DNA of 64,000 nt from Stenotrophomonas cyclobalanopsidis (GCF_008710035.1 NZ_VYKI01000002.1:92616-156615); one strand, 5' to 3'. Counted from the stretch's first letter, positions 27,013 through 36,991 are shown. Made by a program: numbers and translations. Notes: generated from the sequence alone by a model not told the origin.

Positions 27013-27418
27013 TTTTCCACACGACGCGTGGAAAGCGATGGGAACTTGGTGTGGACAAGTGGGCGCGAGCATTGCGCCGCAGGCGTTTCCGGGCATGGTG
27101 ATTTTTTGTCCACGGCGCCAGCGGTTTTCCACACGGTACGTGGAGAGCGATGGGAACTTGATGTGGACAAGTGGGTGCGAGCGTTACGCCGCAGGCGTTT
27201 TCAGGCATGGTGAAATTTTGTCCACAGTGCGCGCAAGCTTCTGTAGAACCGAGCCGATGCTCGGCTCCGGCTGGCATCAGCCGAGCATGGGCTCGGCTCT
27301 ACAGCGACACGCTGGGTTTTCCACACCGCGCGTGGAAAGCGGTGGGGGTTTGGTGTGGACAAGTGGGTGCGAACATTGCGCTGCAGGCGTTTCAGAGCAT
27401 GGTCATTTTTTGTCCAGC
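27013..27418. repeat. Three 102-bp repeats with DnaA-box-like motifs
   Basis: Units at 27013-27114, 27125-27226 and 27317-27418 are each exactly 102 bp and nearly the same sequence. Every unit opens with TTTTCCACA, which fits the DnaA-box consensus TTWTNCACA, followed within 20 bp by a hairpin partner (GTGGAAA or GTGGAGA). Each has TGTGGACAA, the inverse of a one-mismatch box, at offset 37 and ends near TTGTCCAC. Units A and B are 10 bp apart; B and C are 90 bp apart with a SMAG dimer between. No neighbouring replication gene is seen, so this is not an obvious origin; DnaA titration or another dyad-binding protein is possible. Confidence 0.7.
27243..27302. repeat. SMAG dimer, GAGCCGAGC family
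   Basis: GTAGAACCGAGCCGATGCTCGGCT faces AGCCGAGCATGGGCTCGGCT ending CTAC. It is inserted between the second and third 102-bp repeat. Confidence 0.75.
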
Positions 27419-27441
27419 GCAGAAACCGATGCCGGAAACGC

Positions 27442-27468
27442 GGACGCCCCGCTCGAGGCGGGGCGTCC
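27442..27468 (-). terminator. Hairpin terminator after ychF
   Basis: On the minus strand GGACGCCCCGC and GCGGGGCGTCC form an 11-bp perfect stem 24 bp past the ychF stop. The tail (GCGTTTCC) is only weakly U-rich, so termination could be partial or Rho-assisted. Confidence 0.6.
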
Positions 27469-27491
27469 GGGGTCGATCCGATGCGGCTGGA

Positions 27492-28583
27492 TCAGACGTT
27501 GAAGCGGAAGTGCAGCACGTCGCCTTCCTGCACGCGGTATTCCTTGCCTTCCAGGCGCAGGCGACCGGCTTCCTTGGCGCCGGCTTCGCCCTTGTACTTG
27601 ATGAAGTCGTCATACGCGATGGTTTCGGCGCGGATGAAGCCCTTCTCGAAGTCGGTGTGGATGACCGCGGCGGCCTGCGGGGCGGTGGCGCCCTTGCGCA
27701 CGGTCCACGCGCGGACTTCCTTCACGCCAGCGGTGAAGTAGGTTTGCAGGCCCAGCAGGCTGTAGGCCGCGTTGATCACGCGGTTCAGGCCCGGCTCGCT
27801 CAGGCCGAGGTCGGCCAGGAAGGTGTCGCGATCTTCGTCGTCGAGCTGGGACAGCTCTTCTTCGATCGCGGCCGACACCGGCACCACCTGCGCGCCTTCG
27901 GCGGCGGCGTGGGCGCGCACGGCGTCCAGGTGCGGGTTGTTCTCGAAGCCGTCTTCCAGCACGTTGGCGATGTACATCACCGGCTTCAGGGTCAGCAGGA
28001 AAAGGTCACGGACCAGCGCCTTCTCTTCCTCTTCCAGGCCGACCGAACGACCGGACTTGCCGTCGGCCAGGGCGGCCTGCAGCTTGGCCAGCACCGGCTT
28101 GCGCGCGGCCGCTTCCTTGTCGCCACCCTTTGCCGCGCGCTCGGCACGGTTCAGTGCCTTCTCGACGCTGTCCAGGTCGGCCAGGGCCAGTTCGGTATCG
28201 ATGGTTTCGATGTCCGAGATCGGGTCGACCTTGTTGTTGACGTGGATGACGTCGGCGTTCTCGAAGCAGCGCACCACGTGGGTGATCGCATCGACTTCGC
28301 GGATGTGCGCCAGGAACTTGTTGCCCAGGCCTTCGCCGCTTGCCGCACCTGCGACCAGGCCGGCGATGTCGACGAACTCGACCGCGGTCGGGATGACCTT
28401 CTGCGGGTTGATGATCGCCGCCAGCTCACCCAGGCGCGGGTCCGGCACCGGCACGATGCCGACGTTCGGTTCGATGGTGCAGAACGGGAAGTTCGCCGCG
28501 GCGATGCCCGCCTTGGTCAGCGCGTTGAACAGGGTCGACTTACCGACGTTGGGCAGGCCGACGATGCCGCATTTGATACCCAT
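27492..28583 (-). CDS. ychF: Redox-regulated ATPase YchF (Obg family)
   Basis: YchF (363 aa) is a universally conserved P-loop ATPase linked to ribosomes and to the oxidative stress response. The N-terminus [20 protein letters not shown] carries the Walker [21 protein letters not shown] the switch region, and the C-terminal TGS-like part has [20 protein letters not shown]. The ATG at 28583 gives the universal [12 protein letters not shown] start; the longer upstream frame runs into a repeat array. It follows pth, the usual pth-ychF pair, but here a 41-bp repeat array separates them. Confidence 0.97.
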   Translation of the reverse strand: MGIKCGIVGLPNVGKSTLFNALTKAGIAAANFPFCTIEPNVGIVPVPDPRLGELAAIINPQKVIPTAVEFVDIAGLVAGAASGEGLGNKFLAHIREVDAITHVVRCFENADVIHVNNKVDPISDIETIDTELALADLDSVEKALNRAERAAKGGDKEAAARKPVLAKLQAALADGKSGRSVGLEEEEKALVRDLFLLTLKPVMYIANVLEDGFENNPHLDAVRAHAAAEGAQVVPVSAAIEEELSQLDDEDRDTFLADLGLSEPGLNRVINAAYSLLGLQTYFTAGVKEVRAWTVRKGATAPQAAAVIHTDFEKGFIRAETIAYDDFIKYKGEAGAKEAGRLRLEGKEYRVQEGDVLHFRFNV

Positions 28584-28653
28584 GGGTGACAGCTCTCTGG
28601 GGTGAAAGTGATTGGGGAAGCAGCGAGGTGGGCGCTGCTTTTCCAATCATTCT

Positions 28654-28830
28654 CCGTACCGACCAACGGTCGGTACCTACCGGCCTGGTTGATTCCGTAC
28701 CGACCAACGTTCGGTACCTACCGGTCTGGTTGATTCCGTACCGACCAACGGTCGGTACCTACCGGCCTGGTTGATTCCGTACCGACCAACGGTCGGTACC
28801 TACCGATCTGGACGACCAACGGTCGGTACC
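28654..28830. repeat. Tandem array of 41-bp palindromic units between pth and ychF
   Basis: Units start at 28654, 28695, 28736 and 28777, exactly 41 bp apart, with a fifth partial unit at 28812-28830. Each contains GTACCGACCAACGGTCGGTAC, a palindrome, plus a CTACC tail that reads GTAG on the other strand, then a CGGCCTGGTTGATT spacer. Units differ by a few bases (ACGTTCGG in unit 2, GGTCTGG after it). This is a SMAG variant amplified in tandem inside a conserved operon. Confidence 0.85.
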
Positions 28831-28837
28831 GGACCGG

Positions 28838-29416
28838 TTACTTCGGGGTGTGCAGCCGCTTCATTGCTTCGTTGAAATCGCCCTGTACCGCCAGCGGCAG
28901 CACGTCGATCGCATCGTCGATGGCGCGTGCGATCAGCACGTCGTCGTCGCTGGACGGACGGCCGAGCACCCAGCCCACCACGCGGTCCTTGTGGCCGGGA
29001 TGGCCGATGCCCACGCGCAGGCGGTGGAACTTGCCGTGGCCGAGCAGGCGCATGGTGTCACGCAGGCCGTTCTGGCCGCCGTGGCCGCCGTCGAACTTCA
29101 GCCGAACCGCGCCGGGCGGCAGGTCCAGTTCGTCGTGGGCCAGCAGGGTTTCCTCCGGCTCGATCTTCCAGAACCGCTGTGCGGCGGTGACCGACTTGCC
29201 GCTGAGGTTCATGAAGGTGGCCGGCTTCAGCAGCCACACGGTCTGCCCGGCGATCTCGACCTTGGCGGTCTCGCCGAACAGCTTACTGTCCACATTCCAG
29301 CGTGCACCGGCTTTTTCGGCCAGGGCCTCAACGAAATGAAACCCGGCATTGTGCCGGGTCCGGGCGTGTTCCGATCCGGGATTGCCCAGACCGACGATCA
29401 GTCGCAGTCCTGCCAT
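28838..29416 (-). CDS. pth: Peptidyl-tRNA hydrolase
   Basis: Pth (192 aa) recycles tRNA by cleaving peptidyl-tRNAs that drop off ribosomes. The sequence MAGLRLIVGLGNPGSEHART, with HNAGF containing the catalytic His, LAHDELDLPPG with the active-site Asp, and GGHGGQNGLRD with the substrate-binding Asn, is a complete family signature. It follows rplY by 48 bp, and ychF follows after the repeat array. Confidence 0.97.
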   Translation of the reverse strand: MAGLRLIVGLGNPGSEHARTRHNAGFHFVEALAEKAGARWNVDSKLFGETAKVEIAGQTVWLLKPATFMNLSGKSVTAAQRFWKIEPEETLLAHDELDLPPGAVRLKFDGGHGGQNGLRDTMRLLGHGKFHRLRVGIGHPGHKDRVVGWVLGRPSSDDDVLIARAIDDAIDVLPLAVQGDFNEAMKRLHTPK

Positions 29417-29431
29417 GGTTCCTTCCAGAAC

Positions 29432-29455
29432 GGTGCCTGCCCGGAGGCAGGCACC
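29432..29455. terminator. Perfect hairpin between rplY and pth
   Basis: GGTGCCTGCC and GGCAGGCACC form a 10-bp perfect stem with a 4-nt loop in the 48-bp rplY-pth gap. No U-tract follows on either strand, so it is more likely an mRNA stability or processing element than a terminator. Confidence 0.4.
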
Positions 29456-29464
29456 GCTACGGTA

Positions 29465-30082
29465 TTACTCGGCAGCCGGAGCTTCAGCGTCGGCAGCGTC
29501 TTCCTTGCCGTGCTTGGCGGTGACGATGGCGTCGTCGTGGTCCTTGCCCAGCGCCAGGGCCGGGATTTCCACGCCCTTCGGCAGCTTGATGTTGGACAGG
29601 TACACCACGTCGCCAGCGTTCAGATCGGCCAGGTCGACCTCGATCGACTCCGGCAGGTCCTTCGGCAGGCAGCTGATGGTGACTTCCTTCAGTTCGTGGG
29701 TGACCACGACGTCGGCAGCCTTGCCAGCCGGCGAGGTGTCTTCGTTGATGAAGTGCAGCGGAACCGAAGCGGTCAGGGCTTCGTTCTCGTTCACGCGCAG
29801 GAAGTCCAGGTGCATGATCAGCTGCTTGTACGGGTGGCGCTGCATATCACGCAGCAGCACGCGCTCGACCTTGCCATCCAGGTTCAGGTCCAGGATGGAG
29901 GCGTAGAACCACTCGTTCTGCTGGGCCAGCCAGATTTCGTTGTGGTCCAGGCTGATGGCGACCGGCTCGGCGGTGCCGCCGTACACGATGGCCGGGATCA
30001 CACCAGCGTGACGCAGGCGGCGGCTCGCACCCTTACGCTGCAGTTCACGCTTGGTGACCTTGATTTCATGGGTCTTCGACAT
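29465..30082 (-). CDS. rplY: 50S ribosomal protein L25/general stress protein Ctc
   Basis: This is the long Ctc form of L25 (205 aa), a 5S rRNA-binding protein with an additional C-terminal TL5-type domain. The N-terminal part MSKTHEIKVTKRELQRKGAS and the central HYKQLIMHLDFLRVN-like segment are typical; the C-terminal domain ends in an Ala/Glu-rich tail. It lies between prs and pth, the usual prs-rplY-pth order. Confidence 0.95.
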   Translation of the reverse strand: MSKTHEIKVTKRELQRKGASRRLRHAGVIPAIVYGGTAEPVAISLDHNEIWLAQQNEWFYASILDLNLDGKVERVLLRDMQRHPYKQLIMHLDFLRVNENEALTASVPLHFINEDTSPAGKAADVVVTHELKEVTISCLPKDLPESIEVDLADLNAGDVVYLSNIKLPKGVEIPALALGKDHDDAIVTAKHGKEDAADAEAPAAE

Positions 30083-30190
30083 TTTCGACTACTCAGGTTG
30101 TTGCCTTGCCTTGCGGCTCGGCGATTGAAGATGCTTCCGCGACCAGAAGCACCCGGGGGGTGTCCCCACCGTTGCCGGCGGGGACGAAAA

Positions 30191-31153
30191 TCAATCGACG
30201 TACAGCGAGCTGACCGACTCGCCGAAGGCGATGCGGCGCATCGTTTCGGCCAGCATTTCCGCCACGCTGAGCTGGCGGATCTTGCTGCACACCCGCGCTG
30301 CATCCTTCAGCGGGATGGTATCGGTCACCACCAGTTCGTCGAGCTGGGAATTGGTGATGTTGTCCACCGCCGGGCCCGACAGCACCGCGTGGGTGCAGTA
30401 GGCGGCGACCTTGAGCGCACCGCGCGCCTTGAGGGCAGCGGCAGCGGCGCACAGGGTGCCGGCGGTATCGACGATGTCATCGACCATGACGCAGGTCTTG
30501 CCTTCGACGTCACCGATGATGTTCATCACGGTGGAGACGTTGGCGCGCGGGCGGCGCTTGTCGATGATCGCCAGGTCGGCGTCATCCAGGCGCTTGGCCA
30601 CCGCACGGGCGCGGACCACGCCGCCCACGTCCGGCGAGACGACGATCAGGTTCTCGGTGCCGTAGGCGCGCCAGATATCGGCCAGCAGCAGCGGGGACGC
30701 ATACACGTTGTCCACCGGGATATCGAAGAAGCCCTGGATCTGGTCGGCGTGCAGGTCGACGGTCAGCACGCGATCAGCGCCAGCGGTGCTGAACATCTTG
30801 GCCGCCAGCTTGGCGGTGATCGGCACGCGCGAGGAACGCATGCGGCGATCCTGGCGCGAGTAGCCGAAGTACGGCACCACGGCGGTCACGCTGGCCACCG
30901 ATGCGCGCTTGAGCGCGTCGATCAGTACCAGCAGTTCCATCAGGTTCTCCGCGCTCGGCGCCGAGGTCGGCTGGATCACGAAGACGTCCTGCTTGCGGAC
31001 GTTTTCTTCGATCTCGACCTGCACTTCACCATCGGAGAAGTGCGAGACCAGTGCCTTGCCCGGGCGGACTCCCAGTTCCTTGCAGATGTTCTGCGCCAGC
31101 CGTTTGTTGGCGTTGCCGGAAAATACCAGCAGGTTCGGGGACTCTTGCATCAT
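30191..31153 (-). CDS. prs: Ribose-phosphate pyrophosphokinase
   Basis: PRPP synthetase (320 aa) makes phosphoribosyl pyrophosphate from ribose-5-phosphate and ATP for nucleotide, His and Trp synthesis. Visible are [20 protein letters not shown], the flexible-loop region [33 protein letters not shown] and the PRPP-binding loop [12 protein letters not shown]. Two adjacent ATGs (31153 and 31150) are possible; the longer upstream frame would cross tRNA-Gln and is rejected. It is downstream of tRNA-Gln and ispE and upstream of rplY. Confidence 0.96.
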   Translation of the reverse strand: MMQESPNLLVFSGNANKRLAQNICKELGVRPGKALVSHFSDGEVQVEIEENVRKQDVFVIQPTSAPSAENLMELLVLIDALKRASVASVTAVVPYFGYSRQDRRMRSSRVPITAKLAAKMFSTAGADRVLTVDLHADQIQGFFDIPVDNVYASPLLLADIWRAYGTENLIVVSPDVGGVVRARAVAKRLDDADLAIIDKRRPRANVSTVMNIIGDVEGKTCVMVDDIVDTAGTLCAAAAALKARGALKVAAYCTHAVLSGPAVDNITNSQLDELVVTDTIPLKDAARVCSKIRQLSVAEMLAETMRRIAFGESVSSLYVD

Positions 31154-31287
31154 GATTGTCTCGGGCGGGGACGAGTGGCGGGGATCCGGTAGCGGCAAGG
31201 ACCGCTGCGGCCCCTGCTGCTTACAACACCGCGGCTGTTTCCACGTCCCGCGCAGTGATGCGCTGGATGGCGCGGACGCAGCCGCAT

Positions 31288-31364
31288 TGGCAGGGGCGGG
31301 AGGATTCGAACCTCCGAATGCCAGGATCAAAACCTGGTGCCTTGGGCCTCTTGGCGACGCCCCT
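31288..31364 (-). tRNA. tRNA-Gln (anticodon TTG)
   Basis: A 77-nt cloverleaf with acceptor AGGGGCG, an anticodon stem CCAGG/CCTGG around TTTTGAT giving TTG, a T-loop GGTTCGAATCC and an encoded CCA end. It lies between ispE (11 bp upstream) and prs and probably shares their transcript, with processing. Confidence 0.96.
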
Positions 31365-31375
31365 GCATTGATGAA

Positions 31376-32245
31376 TCAGTGTTGCTCGAGTGCATCCAGC
31401 AGTGGCGAACGTGCAACGCCCGCGGCCACCCTTGCCCGCAACTCCTTCGGCAACTCCGCTCGCCCCTGCTCTGCGGCAGCCTGCGAATCGAACTCGACGA
31501 AACAACCACTTCCGGACCCGGTCAAACGTGCCTGGCCTATGCTGCTCAACGCGGCAAGCACCGCCTCGACGGCAGGCTCGCGACGGCGCAGCACCGGCTC
31601 GAACACGTTTCCGACCAGAGCGCCGGAAGCGAAGTCGCCTATTTTCGCCTGTGGGCAGTCGCGCGTCAAATCCGGGTCAGCGAACAGGGCCGGGGTCGGA
31701 ACATGAACGCCCGGTTCGACGATCACGTACCAGGCCGGCGGCAGGGCCACCGGCTGCAGGCGCTCGCCCACGCCCTCGGCCCAGGCGTTGTGGCCGCGCA
31801 CGAAGACCGGCACATCTGCGCCCAAGCGCAGGCCAAGTGCAGCCAGCGCATCCTCGTCCAGGCCGGCCTGCCAGAGCCGGTTCAGGACCACCAGCACGGT
31901 GGCCGCATCGGACGAGCCGCCACCGAAGCCACCACCCGCCGGAACACGCTTTTCAACGACAATATCAGCGCCTTGGACGATGTTGGCGGCCGATTGCAGC
32001 AACCTGGCCGCACGCACCGCCAGATCATCGGCCTCGGCAACACCGGCCAGGCCCTCGCCCTGCCGTCGCACCTGGCCATCGTCGCGCAGGCGCAGGCCGA
32101 TGCGGTCGCCCCAGTCCAGCAGGCGGAACACGGTCTGCAGCTCATGGTAGCCATCGGCGCGGCGGCCGGTGATGTGCAGGAACAGGTTCAGCTTGGCCGG
32201 GGCCGGCCACCAGGACCAGCCATCGGCGTCAATCTGCGCGGTCAT
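31376..32245 (-). CDS. ispE: 4-diphosphocytidyl-2-C-methyl-D-erythritol kinase
   Basis: IspE (289 aa) is the GHMP-superfamily kinase of the non-mevalonate isoprenoid pathway, phosphorylating CDP-ME. The N-terminal substrate motif [21 protein letters not shown] and the ATP loop [15 protein letters not shown] are complete. The ATG at 32245 overlaps the lolB stop as ATGA, which fixes the start. The lolB-ispE-tRNA-Gln-prs order is conserved in gammaproteobacteria. Confidence 0.96.
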   Translation of the reverse strand: MTAQIDADGWSWWPAPAKLNLFLHITGRRADGYHELQTVFRLLDWGDRIGLRLRDDGQVRRQGEGLAGVAEADDLAVRAARLLQSAANIVQGADIVVEKRVPAGGGFGGGSSDAATVLVVLNRLWQAGLDEDALAALGLRLGADVPVFVRGHNAWAEGVGERLQPVALPPAWYVIVEPGVHVPTPALFADPDLTRDCPQAKIGDFASGALVGNVFEPVLRRREPAVEAVLAALSSIGQARLTGSGSGCFVEFDSQAAAEQGRAELPKELRARVAAGVARSPLLDALEQH

Positions 32246-32898
32246 GGCGCGTCGATGCCCCACTGGTCGACCAGCAGGCGCACCTTGGAGTCCTCACGGC
32301 TGGCCTCGATGCGCCGCGGCAGGGCCGGGCTTCCTTCCTGGGCCGGATACCAGTCCAGGTACTGGATCAGCCAGCCAGCCTGCTGCATGCGCCGCGGGCG
32401 GCCCTCGGCATCGCGCTCCACGCTGCTCTCGCCGGAACCGCGCAGCACCAGGCCACGGGTCCAGTCGGACATTTCATTGACCGGGATATCCCAGCCGGTG
32501 GCATCGAGCAGCAGCTGGCGGGCGTCATCGCCGGCACGCGGGCCGTCGCCGAGCCCTTCCAGGCGTGCCCCGCCCTGCACCGAATCCCCCTGCAGGGTCC
32601 AGCTCTGGCGGGTGACCGGCGCACTCAGCTGGATGCGGTATTCGCTACCCTGCTGGACCCAGTCGATGCGTCCGCTGCCCCCGTTTTTTCCTTTGCTGAC
32701 CGCGACCCGGCCCTGGAAGCTGTAAGCGGGCTGCGCGCGCAGGGCCTGCACGCGGGCCTCCTCGGCGCGCTCGGCGGCCGGCGACACGGTATAGACCACG
32801 TCCGGAGCAGGCGTCTTCTGCGTGCCCACGCTGGTACAGGCGCTTACCCCCAGGGTCACGGCCACCAGCAGCATCGGCCGGATCATGGAAACACTCAT
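32242..32898 (-). CDS. lolB: Outer membrane lipoprotein receptor LolB
   Basis: LolB (218 aa) receives lipoproteins from periplasmic LolA and inserts them in the outer membrane. A lipoprotein signal peptide ends in VSAC with Cys21 as the lipidated residue. The core [24 protein letters not shown] fits the LolA/LolB fold. The start at 32898 overlaps the TGA of the upstream TPR gene, and the stop overlaps the ispE start, so the three genes are translationally coupled. Confidence 0.93.
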   Translation of the reverse strand: MSVSMIRPMLLVAVTLGVSACTSVGTQKTPAPDVVYTVSPAAERAEEARVQALRAQPAYSFQGRVAVSKGKNGGSGRIDWVQQGSEYRIQLSAPVTRQSWTLQGDSVQGGARLEGLGDGPRAGDDARQLLLDATGWDIPVNEMSDWTRGLVLRGSGESSVERDAEGRPRRMQQAGWLIQYLDWYPAQEGSPALPRRIEASREDSKVRLLVDQWGIDAP

Positions 32899-34589
32899 GG
32901 ATTGAATTTCTCGCGGGCGCGCAGCAGCGCGCGGTTTTCAGGGTCGAGCTTGGCCGCCTCCTCGAAGAAGTGGCGGGCCTCGTCGTGCTTGCCGAGCACC
33001 CACAGCACCTCGCCCACGTGGGCGGCGATCTCCGGGTCGCGGGACAGCGTCCAGGCCCGGCGCAGCTGCACCAGGGCTTCGTCGTTGCGGCCCAGGCGAT
33101 ACAGCACCCAGCCGTAGCTGTCGACGATGGCCGGGTTGTCCGGCTCGGCCACGCGCGCGCGGTCGATCAGTTCCAGGGCTTCCTGGTAGCGCTTGGTGCG
33201 GTCGGCCAGGGTGTAGCCCAGCGCGTTCAGCGCCGGCACGTTTTCCGGGTCGGTCACCAGCACCTTGCGCAGGTCGGCTTCGGCGCGGGCGATGTCATCG
33301 CGCCGCTCCCAGGCCAGGGCGCGGGCGTACAGCAGGCCGTTCTCGTCCGGATAGGCGGCCAGGCCACGGGCCAGCGCATCCAGTTCGCCCGGCAGGTCGT
33401 CGGCGCGCTGGCGCAGCTCGGCTTCCAGCAGGTAGGCATCGCGGCGCACGTCATCATCGACCATGGCATCGGACTGGATGGCATGCACCTCGTCCAGCGC
33501 CAGCGCCTGCCGGCCGGCCAGGCCCTGCGCATTGGCCGCGCGCAGGCGCGCCTCGTTCAGTTCGTCGCCGCCCGGCACGCTGTGGTACCAGTTCACCGCC
33601 TCGGGGTAGCGCTTGAGGTATTCGGCGATCTTGCCCAGCAGCAGGCGCTGCGCCGGGTCCGGCTTGGCAGCCTGCCGCGAGAGCTCGTTGTAGAGGCCCG
33701 ACAGCGCGACGGTGTCGCCCTGCTTGGCCAGCAGCGAAGCGCGCATGCCCCAGGTCTGCACGTTCTGCGGGCCGACGGCCAGCACCCGCTCGGCGGCGGC
33801 CGGCTGGCCCAGGCTGTCATAGGCGATGGCCACGGCGTTGCGCAGCTCCGGGTCCTGCCGGGTCTTCGGCTCGACCCCCTGCAGCAGCGCCAGCGCCTGC
33901 GCGATCTGCCCGGCCTGCTGCAGCTGGCTGGCACGCAGCAGGGCCACCCGCGGCTCGTCCGGGAAGCGCTTGACCACTTCGTCGATCATGCGCCGGGCCA
34001 GCTCGGGCTTTTCCATGCGCAGGGCCAGCCGGCCGAATTCCTGCCAGGCCTCGATCTTCGGCGGAATGGCATTGGCATCGACCAGCTCGCCCAGCACCTG
34101 CGCCGGCACGGCCGGGTCGCGGCCACCGCCGATCAGGGCGGCCAGCGCGAACTTCCAGCCGCGATCGTCGGGGTCGGCCAGCAGGGCCTGCAGCTCGGTG
34201 CGCGCGGCCTTCACGTTGCCCTGGCGCATCGCCAGCGCACCGGCGGCACTGCGCATGGACAGCGAGCTGGGGGCGCGCTTCTCCCACAGGGCCAGGCCCT
34301 TGGCGGCGCTGGCGTCATCGTTGGCCAGCATGGAGATGCGGGTGGCCCGTTCGGCCAGCCCGGCATCGCCGGCGGTCTGCTCGGCCGCCTGCAGGTACCC
34401 GTGCGCGGCGTCGGCCAGCTTGCCGGCCTGCAGGGCGAATTCACCGGCCATCACCGGTTCCAGGGCCAGTTCTTCGCTGGCCGGGCCCCGTGCAGGGGCC
34501 TTGGCCGGCGCCGCCGCCAGCACCTGGCTGAAGGCCAGGGACAGCAGCAGAACACTGGGGATGCGAATCAATGCGGGCATCGTCGGCAT
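32895..34589 (-). CDS. Exported tetratricopeptide repeat protein
   Basis: This 564-aa protein has a signal peptide (residues about 1-25, cleavage near VLAAAP) and many TPR units, the clearest near residues 390-560, with NVPALNALGYTLADRTKRYQ, NPAIVDSYGWVLYRLGRNDE and DPEIAAHVGEVLWVLGKHDE. It resembles the TPR proteins found next to lolB in many proteobacteria and probably acts as a periplasmic scaffold. An AAGG ribosome site favours the ATG at 34589 over 34580. It is divergent from hemA with 54 bp between and coupled to lolB by an ATGA overlap. Confidence 0.85.
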   Translation of the reverse strand: MPTMPALIRIPSVLLLSLAFSQVLAAAPAKAPARGPASEELALEPVMAGEFALQAGKLADAAHGYLQAAEQTAGDAGLAERATRISMLANDDASAAKGLALWEKRAPSSLSMRSAAGALAMRQGNVKAARTELQALLADPDDRGWKFALAALIGGGRDPAVPAQVLGELVDANAIPPKIEAWQEFGRLALRMEKPELARRMIDEVVKRFPDEPRVALLRASQLQQAGQIAQALALLQGVEPKTRQDPELRNAVAIAYDSLGQPAAAERVLAVGPQNVQTWGMRASLLAKQGDTVALSGLYNELSRQAAKPDPAQRLLLGKIAEYLKRYPEAVNWYHSVPGGDELNEARLRAANAQGLAGRQALALDEVHAIQSDAMVDDDVRRDAYLLEAELRQRADDLPGELDALARGLAAYPDENGLLYARALAWERRDDIARAEADLRKVLVTDPENVPALNALGYTLADRTKRYQEALELIDRARVAEPDNPAIVDSYGWVLYRLGRNDEALVQLRRAWTLSRDPEIAAHVGEVLWVLGKHDEARHFFEEAAKLDPENRALLRAREKFNP

Positions 34590-34643
34590 CGGGGCCTTAA
34601 AATGTCGTCCAATGGCCAGCAGCTTATCGCAAGCAACTGAACA

Positions 34644-35927
34644 ATGACCCTGTGGGTGCTCGGACTGAATCACCAGACCGCACCGGTAGAGCTGCGCGAA
34701 CGCGCGGCCTTCGCCGGTGACGCGCTGCCGCGCGCGCTCGGTTCGCTGCGCGATACACCGCAGATCGCCGAGGCGGTCCTGCTTTCCACCTGCAACCGCA
34801 CCGAGCTGTACGCGGTGGCCGAGTCGCCGCAGGCGCTGGACCACTGGCTGCACAGCCAGGCCGGCGACCTGCAGGGCTACCTGTACCAGCATGCCGACGC
34901 CGATGCGGTGCGCCACCTGTTCCGGGTCGCCACCGGCCTGGATTCGATGGTGCTGGGCGAGCCGCAGATCCTGGGCCAGGTGAAGGATGCCTGGTCCACC
35001 GCGCGCGATCACGGCCTGCTCGGGCAGCGCCTGGACCGGCTGTTCCAGCAGACCTTCTCGGTGGCCAAGCGTGCGCGCACCGATACCCAGGTGGGCGCCA
35101 ATCCGGTCTCGGTCGCCTCGGCCGCGGTGCGCCTGGCACAGAACGCGTTCGCCCGCCTGGATGATTCCACGGTACTGCTGGTCGGCGCCGGCGAGACCAT
35201 CGAGCTGGCTGCACGGCACCTGAGCGAAGGCAAGGTGCGCCGCCTGCTGATCGCCAACCGCACCCTGGCCCATGCGCAGGAGCTGGCCACCCGCCATGGC
35301 GGCGTGGCGCTGCCGCTGACCGAACTGGAACGCCACCTGGCCGAGGCCGACGTGGTGTTCTCGGCCACCGCCGCGCGCGAGCCGGTCATCCACCGCGAGA
35401 TGGTGGCCAAGGCCCTGCGCGCACGCCGGCACAAGCCGATGCTGCTGTTCGACCTGGCCGTGCCGCGCGACATCGAGGCCGAGGTCGGCACGCTCAACGA
35501 TGCCTTCCTGTACACCGTGGACGACCTTGAGCGCGCGGTGGAAGACAACCGCCGCGGCCGTCGCGAGGCGGCCGCCGAGGCCGAGGCGATCATCGACCTG
35601 CAGGTCTCGCGCTTCGTCGAAACCCTGCAGGCCAGCGCCCACCAGGCACCGCTGCGGCAGCTGCGCGCCTTCGGCGAGGCCACCCGCGCCGAATTGCTGG
35701 AACGTGCGCGGCAGCAGCTGGCCAATGGCAAGCCGGCCGACGAAGTGCTGGAACTGCTGGCCCATGGCCTGACCAACCGCCTGCTGCACCCGCCGACCGC
35801 CGCCCTGCGCGCGGCTGCGCTCAGTGGCGATGCCGACCTGACCCGCGCCGCCGAGCGCCTGTTCCCGGCCACGCCGGGCTACCGCCACCCACCCGTGAGA
35901 CCCGATGACGCCGACCCTGCGCCGTAA
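34644..35927 (+). CDS. hemA: Glutamyl-tRNA reductase
   Basis: HemA (427 aa) reduces glutamyl-tRNA(Glu) to glutamate-1-semialdehyde, the first committed step of tetrapyrrole synthesis by the C5 route. The catalytic segment [13 protein letters not shown] holds the nucleophilic Cys50; the NADPH-binding part has [17 protein letters not shown], and the C-terminal dimerisation helices follow. It overlaps prfA by 23 bp, the usual hemA-prfA pair. Confidence 0.97.
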   Translation: MTLWVLGLNHQTAPVELRERAAFAGDALPRALGSLRDTPQIAEAVLLSTCNRTELYAVAESPQALDHWLHSQAGDLQGYLYQHADADAVRHLFRVATGLDSMVLGEPQILGQVKDAWSTARDHGLLGQRLDRLFQQTFSVAKRARTDTQVGANPVSVASAAVRLAQNAFARLDDSTVLLVGAGETIELAARHLSEGKVRRLLIANRTLAHAQELATRHGGVALPLTELERHLAEADVVFSATAAREPVIHREMVAKALRARRHKPMLLFDLAVPRDIEAEVGTLNDAFLYTVDDLERAVEDNRRGRREAAAEAEAIIDLQVSRFVETLQASAHQAPLRQLRAFGEATRAELLERARQQLANGKPADEVLELLAHGLTNRLLHPPTAALRAAALSGDADLTRAAERLFPATPGYRHPPVRPDDADPAP

Positions 35928-36987
35928 GCTGGAAGCGCTGGCCGAGCGCCGCGAAGAACTGGAACGCCTGCTCGCCGAACCCGACGTGGTCGCCGACAAC
36001 AACCGTTTCCGCGATCTTTCGCGCGAATTCGCCCAACTTGAACCGGTCGCCACCGCCCTGGCCGACGAAGCCCGTGCCAAGGCCGACCTCGCCGCCGCCG
36101 AAGGCATGCACGCCGACCCCGACCTGCGCGAGCTGGCCGACGAGGAAATCGCTGCCGCCCAGGCCCGCCTGCAGGAGCTGGAGCAGGAACTGGCCCTCCT
36201 GCTGGTGCCGCGCGACCCGCGCGACGAGGGCAACCTGTTCCTGGAAGTGCGTGCCGGTACCGGCGGCGACGAAGCGGCGATCTTCGCCGGCGACCTGTTC
36301 CGCATGTACGCCCGCTATGCCGAGCGCCAGGGCTGGAAGGTCGAGATCGAATCGGACAGCCCCGGCGAACACGGCGGCTACAAGGAAGTGGTGGCACGCG
36401 TGGTGGGTCGCGGCGCGTTCTCGCGCCTGAAGTTCGAATCGGGCACGCACCGCGTGCAGCGCGTGCCGGCCACCGAATCGCAGGGTCGCATCCACACCTC
36501 GGCGGCGACCGTGGCGATCATTCCCGAGGCCGACGAGGTCGATGACATCGTCATCAACCCGGCCGACCTCAGGGTGGATACCTATCGCTCGTCCGGCGCC
36601 GGCGGCCAGCACGTCAACAAGACCGAATCGGCCATCCGCATCACCCACGTGCCGACCGGCGTGGTGGTGGAGTGCCAGACCGAGCGCAGCCAGCACGCGA
36701 ACCGCGACAAGGCGATGAAGCGGCTGAAGGCGCAGCTGCTGGATGCCGAGCGCCAGCGCCAGGACGCGGCGCAGGCCGAATCGCGGCGCCTGCAGGTGGG
36801 CAGCGGGGACCGCAGCCAGCGCATCCGCACCTACAACTTCCCGCAGGGCCGGATCACCGACCACCGCGTGGAAGGGCTGACCCTGTACGACCTGCCCAAC
36901 GTCCTGTCCGGCGACCTCGACGCCCTGCTGCAGCGCCTGAGCCACGAGCACCAGGTGGACGCGCTGGCCCAGCTGTCGGCGGGCTGA
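35905..36987 (+). CDS. prfA: Peptide chain release factor 1
   Basis: RF1 (360 aa) reads UAA and UAG stop codons and releases the peptide. The codon-recognition tripeptide PAT is in [17 protein letters not shown], and the catalytic GGQ is in [20 protein letters not shown]. The glutamine of GGQ is the substrate of PrmC, whose gene is present elsewhere in this window (63060-63917) rather than adjacent as in E. coli. The ogt gene begins 4 nt after this stop. Confidence 0.98.
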   Translation: MTPTLRRKLEALAERREELERLLAEPDVVADNNRFRDLSREFAQLEPVATALADEARAKADLAAAEGMHADPDLRELADEEIAAAQARLQELEQELALLLVPRDPRDEGNLFLEVRAGTGGDEAAIFAGDLFRMYARYAERQGWKVEIESDSPGEHGGYKEVVARVVGRGAFSRLKFESGTHRVQRVPATESQGRIHTSAATVAIIPEADEVDDIVINPADLRVDTYRSSGAGGQHVNKTESAIRITHVPTGVVVECQTERSQHANRDKAMKRLKAQLLDAERQRQDAAQAESRRLQVGSGDRSQRIRTYNFPQGRITDHRVEGLTLYDLPNVLSGDLDALLQRLSHEHQVDALAQLSAG

Positions 36988-36991
36988 GCCG

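Larger units (their letters stand above)
26819..27491. other. 673-bp repeat-rich intergenic region
   Basis: No credible gene lies between the TonB receptor and ychF. The region contains the receptor terminator, two SMAG dimers (26890-26948, 27243-27302), three 102-bp repeats with DnaA-box-like motifs, and the ychF terminator. Short ORFs here translate the repeats and have no family resemblance. Confidence 0.75.

Noticed and set aside
27013..27418. Plasmid iterons or a chromosomal origin
   Set aside because: No rep, dnaA, dnaN, parAB or gidA-type gene is nearby and there is no AT-rich unwinding region; only the box-like motifs support replication.
26775..27502. Several 75-200 codon ORFs on both strands between the TonB receptor and ychF
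   Set aside because: They read through the 102-bp repeats and SMAG dimers, share the same peptide fragments in several frames and have no family resemblance.
28654..28830. Possible CRISPR array (regular 41-bp spacing)
   Set aside because: The intervening 14-20 bp are the same in every unit, so there are no unique spacers, and no cas gene is present. It is a tandem repeat.
34590..36305. Extension of the TPR protein to 1136 codons
   Set aside because: The added part is antisense to hemA and the signal peptide lies at 34589.
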